DNA of 64,000 nucleotides, taken from Antitrichia curtipendula. Taxonomy: Eukaryota; Streptophyta; Bryopsida; Hypnales; Leucodontaceae. Position numbers and translations under genes: made by a program. Positions 18,956 to 32,207 of this stretch are shown here, in pieces; the stretch's first letter is position 1, and each line of letters begins with the position of its first letter. Under the pieces are notes generated by a model. That model was not told the origin of the DNA. It saw only the letters and a program-made list of their open reading frames with translations, and made no database searches. Location of the stretch: contig OX579637.1 of assembly GCA_951230915.1 (NCBI GenBank), positions 28,458,001 through 28,522,000 on the forward strand. The letters run 5' to 3'.

Positions 18956-21900
18956 TTGCTATATATCCGAGCAACCTCAAAATCAGTCAACAAGTGAAAT
19001 TTTGGATCACACAGCACCAATTGCAACAAACAATTTTGTTACCAAAGCAAATTCTACACGTCTAGAAATGATTAATAAATGAATAAAAAACAATTCTCAA
19101 ATACACGCCAAGTAATAAATCAATGACACAATCCTAAATCCTTCATGCAACAAATACTAAAAAGTCCCATCATCTAGTTGCCACACTCATAATGACTCCA
19201 TGCACACGACAAAACAAATCAAAATAAGCTACAATCTTAGATGAGCTCCAAATTAATTAGAAACTAAAGTTATAATACAAAGCACCACTTATCCATTGAT
19301 GCTCCAAAATGCGTAATCCAACCCGGTATGTATTATGCAGCTTCTAATTCAACATTACCAATAGCCAACAAAAAAAAATAATCAATGAAGTTGTACAAAG
19401 TTCAAATATACTTAGATGAATTGCAGTCTCACAGATTCATTGAAATACATCTTCAAAACAAATTATTTACCTTGCCCACTAATCGCAATTGAATTTTCAA
19501 CACCAATTCCAAAACTTAGTGAGTATTGCTCACATTGCCTATATCCTCAACAAATTTGGTGAGCCCTTTCAAACTCACACAAATCCAAGTTCAAAGTCTT
19601 TGTCTTCAACTCTTGCCCAACGTCAATTTCAATGACTTATAATTCTGCATCCATAGCATCTTCCTACATTAGTCTTCAATTATGTTTTTTAGTAAAAGGC
19701 TTTAAAAAGTCTTGCTTAAAAAAGGCTCATGATGTACTAAAAGAGAACTATACAACAAGTAGATGGAATTTTAAGTTGTACACTGTTGTTGTTCTCAACA
19801 CTCTTAGTATTCATCGATGCGTGGAAACACAAGAAGAGTTGGATAATGCAACATAAGGATTTTGCATTTGATGATGCATCAAATCCTACAACTCTGAAAA
19901 CTTTGCCACTTGGATTCCATTTGATATTGGTGATCATCATTTGCAACTCAAGTAGAGTAGGTTCTTCATCCAATTTGTGCCTCATTAGCTTAATCAAGTT
20001 AATAAGAAGAATCCATAGTACGTACAATGCACTTACAATGGATTGTTAGTTGTTGTGTGGAGCTTGAAATTAATACACAAACATATTATACCTAATCTTT
20101 CCAAGCTAAAAAGCAAGAGCCAATCCAAGAGCCATTTAGAAATATCAATGGCAATGTATTGTATTGACTATTACCTACGCAATATACTAACTCTATGTTT
20201 AGATAACATCCGCATCGATGTAGAGTGAGACCTTTACTCGCAAAAGAAGAAGGAGATTGAGTATGCTTTTTGGTTTTATCAAGCCCCTTGTGATATCCAA
20301 ATGCAACTCCAATCATAAACTATAGATGTTCTTCTAGATCATGGAAATAGTGTTACTATAATCTAGACAAGGTTCATTTTATGTAAACAATGGCAGTAAT
20401 ATAAATTGTAAAATTATATCAAGACTTTACTAAGCACACTGAACTGTTTCTTCTACACTATTTACATCCTTGAGTACTCATCTCTGATATGAAGTTGGAA
20501 CAACCTTAGATCTTGCACGTGAAAGCTTTATATATTAAAGCACTAAACTAAAATATTTTTGGGCTCTCCAATTCAAATTCCATTTTTTGACTTTCAAGAT
20601 GTAGAAACAACTCTCCATCAATACATTCGATGTGATCAAGCTCATCCTTCGGCACTTTCACAATGGATTGATGCTCTTAATTGGCTAATTTTCAAGAATT
20701 TGCTCCTCTTCTTTCAACTTCTTCTCATCATTTCACTCCTTCAACTCTACTTGAAGTATTTATGAAACATCTACTTCAATTCAAGATCAAAGAAAACAAT
20801 AAATATTCAACTTATAATGGAGCATACAGTAGTATTACTATGTAAGCCCATCTATCAATAGTTATAAGGGAGAATGGGAGAAATGACAAATACCAAACAT
20901 TTGAAAAGGCCATGGAATCTACATTCAATTTTGACAATGTTCAGTTGTCTAACTCTACACCAGAATTTCTCAATGTATCCATATATGCAAAATCCATAAT
21001 CCGTATAGAATCCATAATCCATATATGCAAAAAATTATTGACAAATACTAATAACAACAAAAATTACATTATGAGGCATTTTTGACAATAAAACTCTGAA
21101 ACTAAATAAAAAAAACATGCACAAGCCACTACCATCATGTATGCTAGTTTGTAAATGCAACCACAATAAATAGACTTTCAATACATCAAGTGCCAAAAAA
21201 ACACTATAGCAACAAGACATTCTTCTTGAAGTATAGTACTCTAGAAAAACCTCAATCATTTTTGACTCAACAGACTAATCATACGATGAATCAATTTTAT
21301 CTTATTCTAGTTTGTTACTGACTAGCTAATTGATAAGATGTAATACAAAATAGTTTTAAAGATTAGAAGATTAGATTGCTTCAGAATATTACATATACTT
21401 AAATCAACCATACCAACCTTTACCATCAGGTGCCCAATCTAAAATTAAAAAGTCCACAGATTATAGCAACCTTTAAAAGATATTTCCATCACTAAAAATT
21501 GTTCAGGCATACTATAGGCACATTTGGCTACCTTCTTTGAAGATTCCTAAATGATATTTTCAACTCATATAGAAGCGTCTATTTTTTACAATTGGACACT
21601 TAGAAAAAAATATCGTAATGATTCAGTCCACATTTGAATCCACGTTCATGGACAATTGTACCATGAAATTGATGAACATGAAGAGCATATTTCAGACTTA
21701 CCTTCTAGGGGGTCAAGGGACTACAAGTACATTCAAAGTTGTATGTGTAAGACCACCTTGCAAGCCTTGACCTCGACCTCTTCTTTGACCTCAGTCATAG
21801 GGGCTATCTTTCTACACATGAGCTCTTTTGGCAAGTTTTTATCTTTTTCCTACTGATGTCATTGTCCCTTGAACATTGTCATCGCTGAAAGGCTTGTTTT

Positions 21901-23700
21901 CTTTGTCATCATATTTGTTTATACCTTCCTAAAAGAAGGTTCACATATCAAAACTAGGATTAAGATAGTTGAACATATATTGAAAAAATCCAACATCACT
22001 CTACAGAATACAACTTTGAACATTAGTCATGCTCCATGATACAAATTGTCACTATTAGAAGAAAATCAATACTAAAAGAGCTACTGGAAAACTTGTACCT
22101 AAGATGTGTGTTGCTCTAGCCTTGAAAGATTATTATTGGAAGGCATGTGAGATGACCCTCTTTAAATATGGATATTGATGCTTTTTCACATTGCTGTGGA
22201 TTCATCAAAATAATGAAATCTAACAAGAACTCATGCAATTCCTAATTGCACAAAGTCAATAAAGTCACCGGAAAAGCAAAAGCAAAAAGGACCATAAAAT
22301 TCACAAATAATGATATATGAAATTGTTATTAAAGTGCACCTACATATATTTGGTTACTTTTACAATCACATTGTCTTTTTCTAGTTTATTGAAAAAAGAT
22401 TCTTTTACAAGCTTAGTCTGCACCAATACTATGATAAATCATCACTAAAGTTCAAATTGGACTTCTTAACTGGATTAAGAGATCTGCTATGCAAATAAAT
22501 ATTTTCTAAATTCTAATCAACCATCTTGCTAAAACATCAATACTCAGGGATTCACCAATCGACTTGAAAGAGAAACTAACTACTTTGCTAGACTTAAGAC
22601 GTCCTCCTATTGACCAAAATCTAGTACGTAGACTAATAGCCTCAAAAGATAGAATTTTGCAATAGTTCCAAAATAGATGGAGCTATCCCCTTTGAACATC
22701 TATATTTGCAATTGTAACAAGGATGTACTTGCATATTGTCCAAGTTTTTTTAAAGGCGCCCAATAAATGCAATCTTCTCATCCTTGTTCACAAATTTTTG
22801 AAGTGCCAAACCTAACTCTGACATTGTCAGAATCTCCATTTTTTGCCACATAGACATGATAAAAGTATAAAATTGATAGTAGTTCAAATTACCATTGGAG
22901 CACGTAGAGTTTAGTCCCCGGAACAAACACTTGTTGCTAACACATTCCTAAAAAGGTTATAGTCAGCGAAAATCATTATTTTGGGGGGTCAAAATTTAAT
23001 ACTTAAGAGCACATTTGTATTTATTTATTTTTAATTAATGGAAGACCGACTACATCAAGAGCACAATTTTGGCAGTTACGATCTAGTCATGCTGTAGTTC
23101 AAACTAAAGAAATAGGTGCAACCCCCACTTAATTGTGCAACTTCACCATACAACAATAGTAGGTTTAGAGGTTAGAATGAGGCTAAGGAGATTGGTGGAG
23201 CACACTCACAAAGTATACTGCATCTGAAAAATGAGGAATACACACACAACATGAAGAGACGACAACAACAATGTTGTGTTGTCTTCCAAAAAAAATGGAT
23301 CTAAAGAAGGACCCGCGGTTGGATCAGAAGAGGAGGATTTGGATGGAAAGTAATGCCTGCATTGGGATTGCCTGCCTTCCAACCCTGCCTCCAAAAAAGA
23401 TTTGTTACACTAATTTAGACACAACCCCGTCTCTCCAATTTGACAACCTAAACAACCAATGTCTAGAAAAACCATGCACATTGTACATGGCTGTGGATCA
23501 AATTGCTATATTTAAATCATCACATTTCTATAAAGTTCTTATATAAAAAGAAAAAAAAAAAAAAAACTGACCTAAAGACAATGATTGTGAGGTAACCATT
23601 TTTTGACAACGCCTTGTTCCTAGTGTAAATATCAGCTTTTGTCAAGTGCACGCTGAAGCCAACAACAATCCATAGCAAAAGACTATTCCTTGTAATTGAA
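18956..23700. other. AT-rich stretch without recognisable genes
   Basis: Only short ORFs without motifs or convincing splice-linked continuations. Small direct duplications occur (for example TCCATAATCC..ATATATGCAAAA near 20990-21035). I see no terminal repeats that would define an element. Confidence 0.5.
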
Positions 23701-25153
23701 ACTAGAAGGAAATCAATAAGGAAGCTATTTGGCAAAATGTGATTACTGTGCAGAATGAGTAGGGCAGCAAGTATGCCTTATTTTTCAAGTATTTTGTATA
23801 CCCAATAGAAATCAACATTGAAACATCAGGAATATGATTTGGATTGGTATACTAATGTCTAGGCTATCATGTCATTAGCCTTTGTGATGGTAATTTACAT
23901 CCATCTTGGATATCAATGTTTTCAGGAACCATAGCCTCTATATCTCAGCTTATAAATATGCAACTACATAATTAAGTAATTCACAAGCAATTGTTAGGCA
24001 TAAGTTAGTATGCTTAATTTATACCACTAGCTAGTAATCACTATTCTAAGAGGTAATTAATCCATAGATATGTGTTGAGAAATGATTCCCATGATAAACT
24101 AATTATATCCTATAATTGTATCCACCATTAACATCCAGTGTTAAAATCATTGTAAGAAATGATTTAATAATGAATTAAAGATGATAAATTGGTGCCACTA
24201 TTGGTAACCTAATGGCTGAGTCTAATCAGGACATGAACCACCATCAAAATTATTATCTTAATTGCAAATGGAACAATCTTTGGGTGTCATTTTTCAATAT
24301 AGTATATGACCAATGATGGTCTTTTTTAGTCTAGATAGAAGATCAAATTAAATAATTTGAAGCAACTCAATACATGTCAAAATATCATAGCATGATCTTA
24401 TAAGTTTTTATATCTTTGCAAGCTATCACCTAGGAATAAAGCTTGAATAAATTGTCTAGAAAAAACAAAACAAAACAAAAACAACCCACCAACCTACCAA
24501 CTACAATTAAGGTATATATTTATGTAAGTTTAATTTTAGAAGTTTAATCAACGCCACTACTTCTTCTAATTTGTAAATTTGTAAAGTAATATAAATGAGA
24601 TGGTAAATGCATTTGGAATGATTAATATGTACAAATGACTTTTTTAAAAGATAGATATACTAAAATTTGTCTTTGATATTTATAAAACCAAAATAATAAA
24701 TTGATTTATAATATATTGAAGGAATATATTACAATGGATCTTTCATATGTCTATTATATAATTAAATTGGTCGGATATTTTTTGTGATGGCAAATAATAT
24801 AGCTATTAAGTTGCTTGTAAGATAAACTTATTTGTACATGGACCTAAGTGCCATCATAAAGATTTTTAGCACAAAATTGCTTTAGGTATTATTTTTAAGT
24901 ATGATCTTATATACAAGAATCATTCTTTACAACTTCAAAAATAGTATACATATCAATACAATAAAATCCAACCTTATTACTTTAGTGCTAATTTTTCTTG
25001 AATTTTAGGATATTTTATTCAAACATAGATGAATTGTGGTCTAAGTCTAAATCAAATTTCATCTCAATTCAAATAAAACTGGCTTGAAATTTAAGTTGAA
25101 ACATCACTTGATAAATGTGTTTCTTCCAATAAGCTTGAGTGAAGCTAGAATGT

Positions 25154-25408
25154 TACTCCCTCCATCCCAAAATGATTTTCCACTTGGATTGTCATATTCT
25201 TTTCAAGTTCTTTTGAGTAGGTCAAGAAAATAGTTCTTTTAGGCTAATGTTATTTAGGATGCAGTGAACATATGCAATATTGTTCAATGATTCTGGTGCT
25301 ACAGTATTGGAACCTTTTTAAATTATATTTTTTACAATATGACCAATGAAATTGGCTTACAAAAATACCAACAAAATTGTAGAGAGTCATTTTGGAACAA
25401 AAGGAGTA
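25154..25408. mobile_element. Stowaway-like (Tc1/mariner) MITE
   Basis: The left end CTCCCTCCATCCCAAAATGA and the right end TCATTTTGGAACAAAAGGAG are near-complementary and are flanked by TA on both sides. The interior is AT-rich and non-coding, and the length of about 255 bp fits the class. CTCCCTCC..CCAAAAT is the well-known plant Stowaway terminus. Confidence 0.85.
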
Positions 25409-27049
25409 TACACTACAGTTGAATATCAAACATGTTAGTGATCACTATACCATGTCTATTTAAAATTAGAAATATAATACTTCCATTTGCTCTTGTATTA
25501 TCTAAGTGAAGTTTACTTTTCAAAGTTTAAACTATTGAAATTGGAAATAAAAATAAATTATGACATTATTTGGTTATGATTGTTCTAATAGTTCTAATTC
25601 ATTTACAATCTTTGTTTTGAAATTGATTGATCAAAGGCTCAAAAATAAAGATTCAAAAGATTCAAAATTATAAGTATAAAAGTTGATATTTATAAAATTT
25701 GCCATTTTATTATCACTTTATCTTTATTGTAATAGTTCTCATTCTTTCTTGCTCTTAAAATTAGAGAAAATTGGACTCTCTACACAATTGTTTCAGTTAA
25801 CCATGCAAATACAAAAAAAGTGAAAATAAAAATCTATTTAAGAACAAAATCTATTTTTTTAAATTAAAAAAATAAACTAAAATCATGTACACATGATCAC
25901 ACAAAGGTACCACATTAGACTGTGATTTAAAATTTTAATTTATTTTCTAGAAAAAAAATCCCAAAAAAAAAGAAGTAGTATTTTATTTCCTATATTTAGA
26001 TGGTTGTCTAAAGTCAAACGGCCCTTCAAAGAATCTAGATTTTGTATAATTTTAGATTGTTAAAGGTTCTGAATTGAATTTATTTGAGTTTTTTAAGCAT
26101 TAAACAAGGCACTGAAAATTGAAAATTTGAAGAGCAAAAGCTACTACTCTATTATGTGCGCTTCATATTATTTCCTCAAAAACACCATCAAACCTTGCTC
26201 AATAAAAAACACTAGCTATATCAACTAAAAAATAAAATCCTCCATTCATAAATAAAGGTACAAGGAATGTATAAACAATTACAATTTTTAATTATAGGTA
26301 TGAATATAAATATGGATATGAGTGCAAATTTGGTAATCCCATATTGCTTGTCAAAATGAAGATTAAAAAAATCATTTATTGAAAGTCTAAATTTTTTGAT
26401 ATAAAAGCTTCTAAAAATTAATTTAGTTTAGAAAACTTTAGCTATAAGCTAAAATTTGGTAGGTGATCCCCTTGTAATATATATATTTTTAAATATCCAA
26501 CTCTAGTGGTGTATTAGCTCTTGGGAGATAGTCAAGTTACTATCCACTAAAATACATACTAGGATCCAAATTTCAACTTTCTATGTTCTAATTCATTGCC
26601 AAAAAAGGTGAATAAATAATATCAAATGTAGGACTTTGAACTTTATAGTATGAATAGTGAGGTTCCAATTGTTTGTTCTACCTTACCTTGTTTATAGTAT
26701 GGTATAGCAATTGCGTGACCAAAAAATTGGTTAAATAGTCAAAAGTCCATTTCTTAGCATTTGTAGTATCAAATCTACATTGAACAAAGTTGGACAAAAT
26801 TTCATCCTATTAGAATGCTTTATTTTTTTGTTTTTTCTTCAATTTCTATTCAAAAGAACTATTGGGATTTGAAACCAAGATGGATATGTTATATGTAAAT
26901 CTGAAAAATGAATATTACAACCTTAGCACCAAAACTCTCAAAAAATTGTTGCCATGTAGGTGTTGCTGAGTGATGGAGAACTTGGAACTTGGGACATATT
27001 GTAAAGCCCCTTAGAGCCCTAATTTTCAATTTTCTATCTATTAGATTTT

Positions 27050-27760
27050 AAAAATTCAATAGGACTTGGAATTTGGAACTTAGTATAAAGTATTCTTTAT
27101 TTGATTTTGGCTATTGAGATGCTGACCGTTGCATTTTCCTTATATGCTTATGAGATTGTAACGGTTGCCATTCCATCTAAATTCTTGTTCAAACATTGAT
27201 TGTTTAAGACTTGAAATTGAAATGAAGTGACCATTTTAAGGCTTCAAAAGTTGAAACTAGAAGTATTGAAGTTCCTATTTTATTACTTAGTTATACATAG
27301 TTGCTTTGACATTTTCCATTTCATTCTCTATTTGTGTTCATTATGATGGATAGACATGCCTTTTCCAATTATTATTATTGTAAAGTTGAGTGATCAAGGC
27401 TTGAAAATAAACACTATAAGGCTTACAAATTGAAGTTTGAGGTAAAGAAGTTTATATCACATTATTTTACTTTCTCTTCTATAATAGTTACCATTATATG
27501 TTCTTTATTCTCTTTACTTAAAGAATTGTGATGGTTGACATTTGTGACTTTTTAGTTGTTGTTCTAGACATAAAGTTGGTGCAAAGTAAACTTTTAAGAT
27601 TTCAGAAGTTGACATTAGATGTGTTAAAGTTTTTATTTTATTAATTAACTATGATTACTTTGAATAGTTTTAATTTCATTTTCTATTTATACTCATTGTA
27701 ATGGTGGACATTGCTTTACAAGGTTAGGCAGTTGAAAGTAAAGAGGATCCTTCGTGAAAT
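27050..27760. repeat. Degenerate tandem array, about 180-bp unit, about four copies
   Basis: The landmark ATTGTAACGGTTGCCATT-like phrase recurs near 27160, 27342, 27527 and 27699 (spacing 172-185). A second landmark, TTTTAAGGCTTCAAAAGTTGAA-like, recurs near 27052, 27234, 27415 and 27592. Copies are strongly diverged. Confidence 0.65.
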
Positions 27761-30750
27761 AATAATTCTATAACGTCAAGAATCAATCATTATAGAGATG
27801 TTTGAGGAGTAGCTTACTCAAAAAGCAAACCATAGCTATAAGAATATAACATATTGTAGGGTGCTTTGTTTTCAAATTAAACATTAAAAAATGCTATTAA
27901 ATTTTGCTTAAGCTTCATATGCTTTATCTCATCTTCAACAACTTTGAGATGGATGTCTTGCATATGCTAAACTACTCTAGAACATTAACATCAATTGACA
28001 CAAGTAAATGATAGTGGGATTTTAGTTAATTTAGCATATGACCTTATTAAAGAAATTGTACAAATTATTGTAAGTTTTGTGGATTATTATACCTAGGAGT
28101 CAGATTTGTTAAACTCCATTCAAAATTTTTTCTTTTTGGGTTGGATTTACATTTCTTAACTAAATTTAGAATTTGTGGAAGTTTATTTTTTAGGATTTAG
28201 AATATTTTATAACTTATAGTAGGTTTTGATCAATACCAATCATTTGTGACCTTCAATATTACTAAGGGCTTTATACAAAACTTGCAACTTTACCAAAACT
28301 TGTTGTTTTTTAGTTTTTTAGTTTTTCCATGTTTTAAAAAAATAAATTGAGATTATATCCTTTGCTAATTTTTACACTATACAATTATGCCACCTTATAA
28401 TTTTGGAAAATTTCATCAAATGTCATGTTTAATTGTATTTTGAATTGGATTTTTTTATACAAATTTGACCCTGGCATAAGATAATGACTTAGATCAAGTT
28501 TAGAACAGGCGCTCTTGGAGTTCCAATAATAGTGAGGTAAATATATTTTTGCTATAAATTACTATTTAATCGACAAATCTTTATCTTATTTAGATTTTCT
28601 AAAGTAGAAAAGTATGACTAAAGATTTAGATATTTGATTTTTGTCAAAAGGACCAAACATGTCTTTGTAGAACTTAAGGCAAAAATCATGATCATAAACA
28701 ATAGTCTCGAGATTATAGAAGCATAAATGACTCGATGTTCCCACCATAGAAAAATGATTTTGCACAATTCCATCTAAAAATAATTTGTTTAGTTCTTTGG
28801 ATGCATCCCCGATGCTTGTAGTGCAGTACGTGATCTACTGTAGAATGAAGAAGTGTCGAGAGAGATGTCAAGGACACTCAAGAGTTAAAGAAGGAAAGCA
28901 TGGAGCTTGAAGAGTAATGGCAAAAGCTCCATATCTAATTTCAGAATCATGTAGGGATACATCTAATTGGCGGTAGTTTACGCCTGTCAATACTATTGGT
29001 TGGAGTTATTGTTGCTTCTATGGTTTGATTTCTGTTAATGGTTTTGGTAGGTGGCTCTATTTTAGCTGAATGAAGGTCACTACAACTTTAGCCCGTTGGC
29101 ATTTTTGCCAATTTGTTTTCATTGCCATGGAGTTTGAAGCCTCTTGTGATTGTGTCTAGTTGAGTTTGGTGGAGATTGGCGGTAGTGGCACTAGAATTGC
29201 TATCGGCGTTTTATTTATGGAATATTGACGTATTATGAAGTTGAGTGTTTGGATGGTTCTAGTATTATAGTCAATTGTTTGGAATTTGGACTTGTTGTTG
29301 TTGAAATCTAGATATATATTGTAAGTTGGTGATTAGAAGCTTGAGATGTAGAAACCAATTGTTCATCATTGCTTTGATTATAAGTCTATTTTTTTGCATG
29401 GAGGGATGGGATGGCAGGCGTTTCTATGGCATAACTTGTTTTGAAGCGCATCACAAAAATCAAAGTCATGCCAAAAATTATTGTTTTGGAGGGGAGTAGG
29501 TAGTTCAATTTTGTTCATTATTGAGCAGTTGGTGGAAGGAAGTGACGGAAGTAGGTGGGTCTATTGTGTTGCATGCTATCATAGTGAAGCATCTCGCAAC
29601 CGTTCTTAAAAAGAGGATTTTGGATTGGCCATCCTAAACCCTAAATCATATGGCTTTTTTGAGGTGAAACCAATATTTGAACCTTTTATTTTGATGGTTA
29701 CACTTTTAACGTTATATTCATTAAAATGAGAGGTTTCCACTGAATTGGGAGGTGTTGAGACCAAGTAATTGACCTACATTGCATCAGAATATAATAGATA
29801 TTCGCATGAAACAATTAACTAGTACCACTAACAAGTACATGGCTGCCTATATAGTATGAAGAAGAGGACACAAAATTCATACAATTGTGTCTTTCCAATT
29901 CTTGATTGTTTTATACAATCGTGTGATATTATCCGACGTAAACGTCTTGTAAACTTTTTTCACAGTGTTGGTAATTATTGCGAGTGTGATTCACTGTAGC
30001 ATTGCAATGTATATAATATGTGCAGATAGCTTGTGTACCTTTAGACTATGACTCTACCATATGAACATCTCCTATATGTGCGACTTACTCTTGAGCTTCT
30101 CCATGGCCTTTCTAATCTCTGGCCTACGGCTGTATCCATTACTAGCTTGCTTGTACTCCTGTCGTGCCTGTCGCCTCTAGAGTTCTAAGAACTTTTGATT
30201 CCACTGGTCAAAAAATGGTAAAGCGCAACTCTTGGTCGCCACTCCGCTATGCGTTTTGGTCTTTCTTACTCCTAGGGAAAGAGGTCGTGGCCGAGGAATT
30301 GAGGGCAAGTCAAAGTGGACAGCAACCTTCTCTTTGTACGATTCACGTGGCACTTCCTTCTCAGTCCCAAATGCTAACACTGGTGACATGCCGTTCCCGT
30401 ACAATTTCCTCTGTGGAATCAACCAATGCCGTACATGTGAGGCTGGCATTCAAGAACAGAGACGGAGAGAAACGCAAATTTTGAGAACAATACACAATAA
30501 GATACATTATTACTCGAGATCAACAGAGCAAATTCAATAAACAAATGCAATCTCAAAATATTCAAGGCGAATGCAGCAGACCATAATAGAAAATAAGAAT
30601 TCAAAAACCATATTGATATATTTTATTTCACGAAATATGTGGATACAAAGCAGAACGAGTACGTGAGTTAGTACGTCAGATTCTGTCTAAAGTATCAGGC
30701 CGATGGGAGCTAAAGTGCACAGGAATTTACAGTTGTTTATTTAGGTGCCT

Positions 30751-30770
30751 AATAGATCGAGTCGACCTGA
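30751..30770. repeat. P2 palindrome, leftmost copy
   Basis: TAGATCGAGTCGACCTGAAC-type copy in the putative intron before the last exon. It marks the left limit of P2 in the window. Confidence 0.8.
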
Positions 30771-30853
30771 ACTACACTAACAAAACATACATAGCACTAT
30801 CCTATCGTAATTATTTGAAACTCGCACTGCATTCAATATATTGTTGTACGTGC

Positions 30854-30873
30854 GACGACTTCGTTCGTCGCAG
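30854..30873. repeat. CpG-dense 20-bp stem-loop
   Basis: GCGACGA and TCGTCGC flank a 6-nt loop CTTCGT, in a setting otherwise poor in CpG. It falls just after the NIF-like exon. It may be a diverged palindrome site or chance coding sequence. Confidence 0.5.
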
Positions 30874-32207
30874 AGCATCCTCCTCCCAATTTTTTCTTTG
30901 TTAGTCTCCTAAAAGGACTTCAACCCTATGTCTCGAGCGTTTGTCAGATGCTTGAACCACAACAACAACACCTCGAGCAGAAACGAGTCTTTTGGACCAT
31001 TTCCTTTGTAATTCCAAGAGTCCGGGAGAATGACATTCTCGGTCTTGTTCATCACGTGCTTTGCTGGGCTGTCATCAATTGCAATGGTATTTTCATGGTT
31101 GAGTTTCCCCCGGAATCCCTTGAACAAGGTACTCGTGTTTTTGAGGAAGAGATCTTTACTTGTGCCCGGTTCACTAAAAATCCCGATGCACCCAAAATCA
31201 TCTTTGTACTTTTGTTTCGTGCACGAGTCCTGTCCGAGAACAAACATGGGATACTCCTGACCCTCAAATAGGTACATGCAAACTTCTTCCGTGGTGGACT
31301 TCTTCATGGAGCTCCAAATGGTAACAAATGCTATGCGTCCTAACTCACGGAGGAACTCAGTGCAATTTGGACGGACCCAGACTGCCTTTGGTCCCACTAA
31401 GGTGGAAATGGTTGCTGAGTGCAGCTGCGTCGCATCACGGGCATGAAAGTACAAGCCCTTGGACTTTGCATATTCACAGACACTTAGAATTCCATTCAGG
31501 TCCAGGACAACGTTGAGCTACTTCTCCGGCACCCTGGACGTCAATGGAAGGTCTACCTTCTTCGACTTTCCTCGAGGACATGGAGGATCCGGTCCCTGCT
31601 AGCAAACGTACAAATGTGCAGCGAGTTACTACACTGCACTGACACATTTGGGACATCAACGTAGAACTGAAGAGGACGATCTATAGTCCAAGTAAAAATA
31701 TAAAATGAACTTATCAACACCGTGATATTATAAACCATGAGAACACAAAATACTTGCTCTTTTGAAGAAGTGGGTTCTTGAGCGAGTTGCAGAATTGGAA
31801 TCTCCAAGAGCTCCGCTTCCGGAATAGAGGTGTCATCAGTCAATGGTCCACGCTCTGATAATGACACATTCAGCTCACAATTTTCCATTGTGCAAGCCTT
31901 TGCAGGGGGAATTTTGGCAACATAAATATGCTCTGGAGATGTTGGTGGAATCACAACAAGTGCCTCTGCGATTCAAAAATTGTCAAGAAAAAAATCTGTG
32001 AGACATCGGTATATTTTATCATATTGGAATGTAGTAGGTACAAAATTGATTCTCAAAATGATAACTCAGTGGTTATGTTCACTACAAGTATCCGGCCCAA
32101 AAATGATTGTATTTCATCCTAAAAACCTATATCCATGTATAGATTATGCTACAAATCAAGCCGAGCTAATACTACACAAATGACATCAAGTGATATTGCA
32201 TATTAAC

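Larger units (their letters stand above)
23701..30071. other. Very AT-rich gene-free stretch
   Basis: No ORF worth reporting for more than 6 kb. It contains one Stowaway-like MITE and a degenerate tandem array, listed separately. The remainder shows A/T runs only. Confidence 0.6.
30072..31965 (-). pseudogene. FCP1/NIF-like HAD phosphatase segment and C-terminal exon, copy 2
   Basis: Exon 31965-31756 starts after acceptor TCGCAG (IPPTSPEHIYVAKIPPAKA) and ends at a GTATTT donor. The phosphatase exon (about 31615-30909) holds VVLDLNGIL at about 31487-31514 (motif I, second Asp replaced by Asn, as in some plant FCP1-like proteins, from memory), VWVRPNCTEFLRELGR, VTIWSS (motif II), then KDLFLKN and IAIDDSPAKHVM near 31050-31090 (motif III). 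TAG stops lie at 31599-31601, 31518-31520 and 30909-30911. A P2 palindrome at 30751-30770 lies in the following putative intron. The last exon, from 30442 (CCAG acceptor), reads HVRHWLIPQRKLYGNG ... ALPFFDQWNQKFLEL, with TAG at 30177-30179, then runs basic to TAG at 30072. Downstream of the ParB-like exons and same-stranded, so probably one gene. Confidence 0.6.

Noticed and set aside
18520..19065. 181-codon ORF rich in His/Thr/Leu
   Set aside because: It is a translation of CAC-rich repeats and spans a hairpin insertion.
30164..30540. Plus-strand ORFs over the last exon of the copy 2 gene
   Set aside because: The minus strand reads as protein with a splice acceptor and a same-frame continuation; the plus ORFs are shadows.
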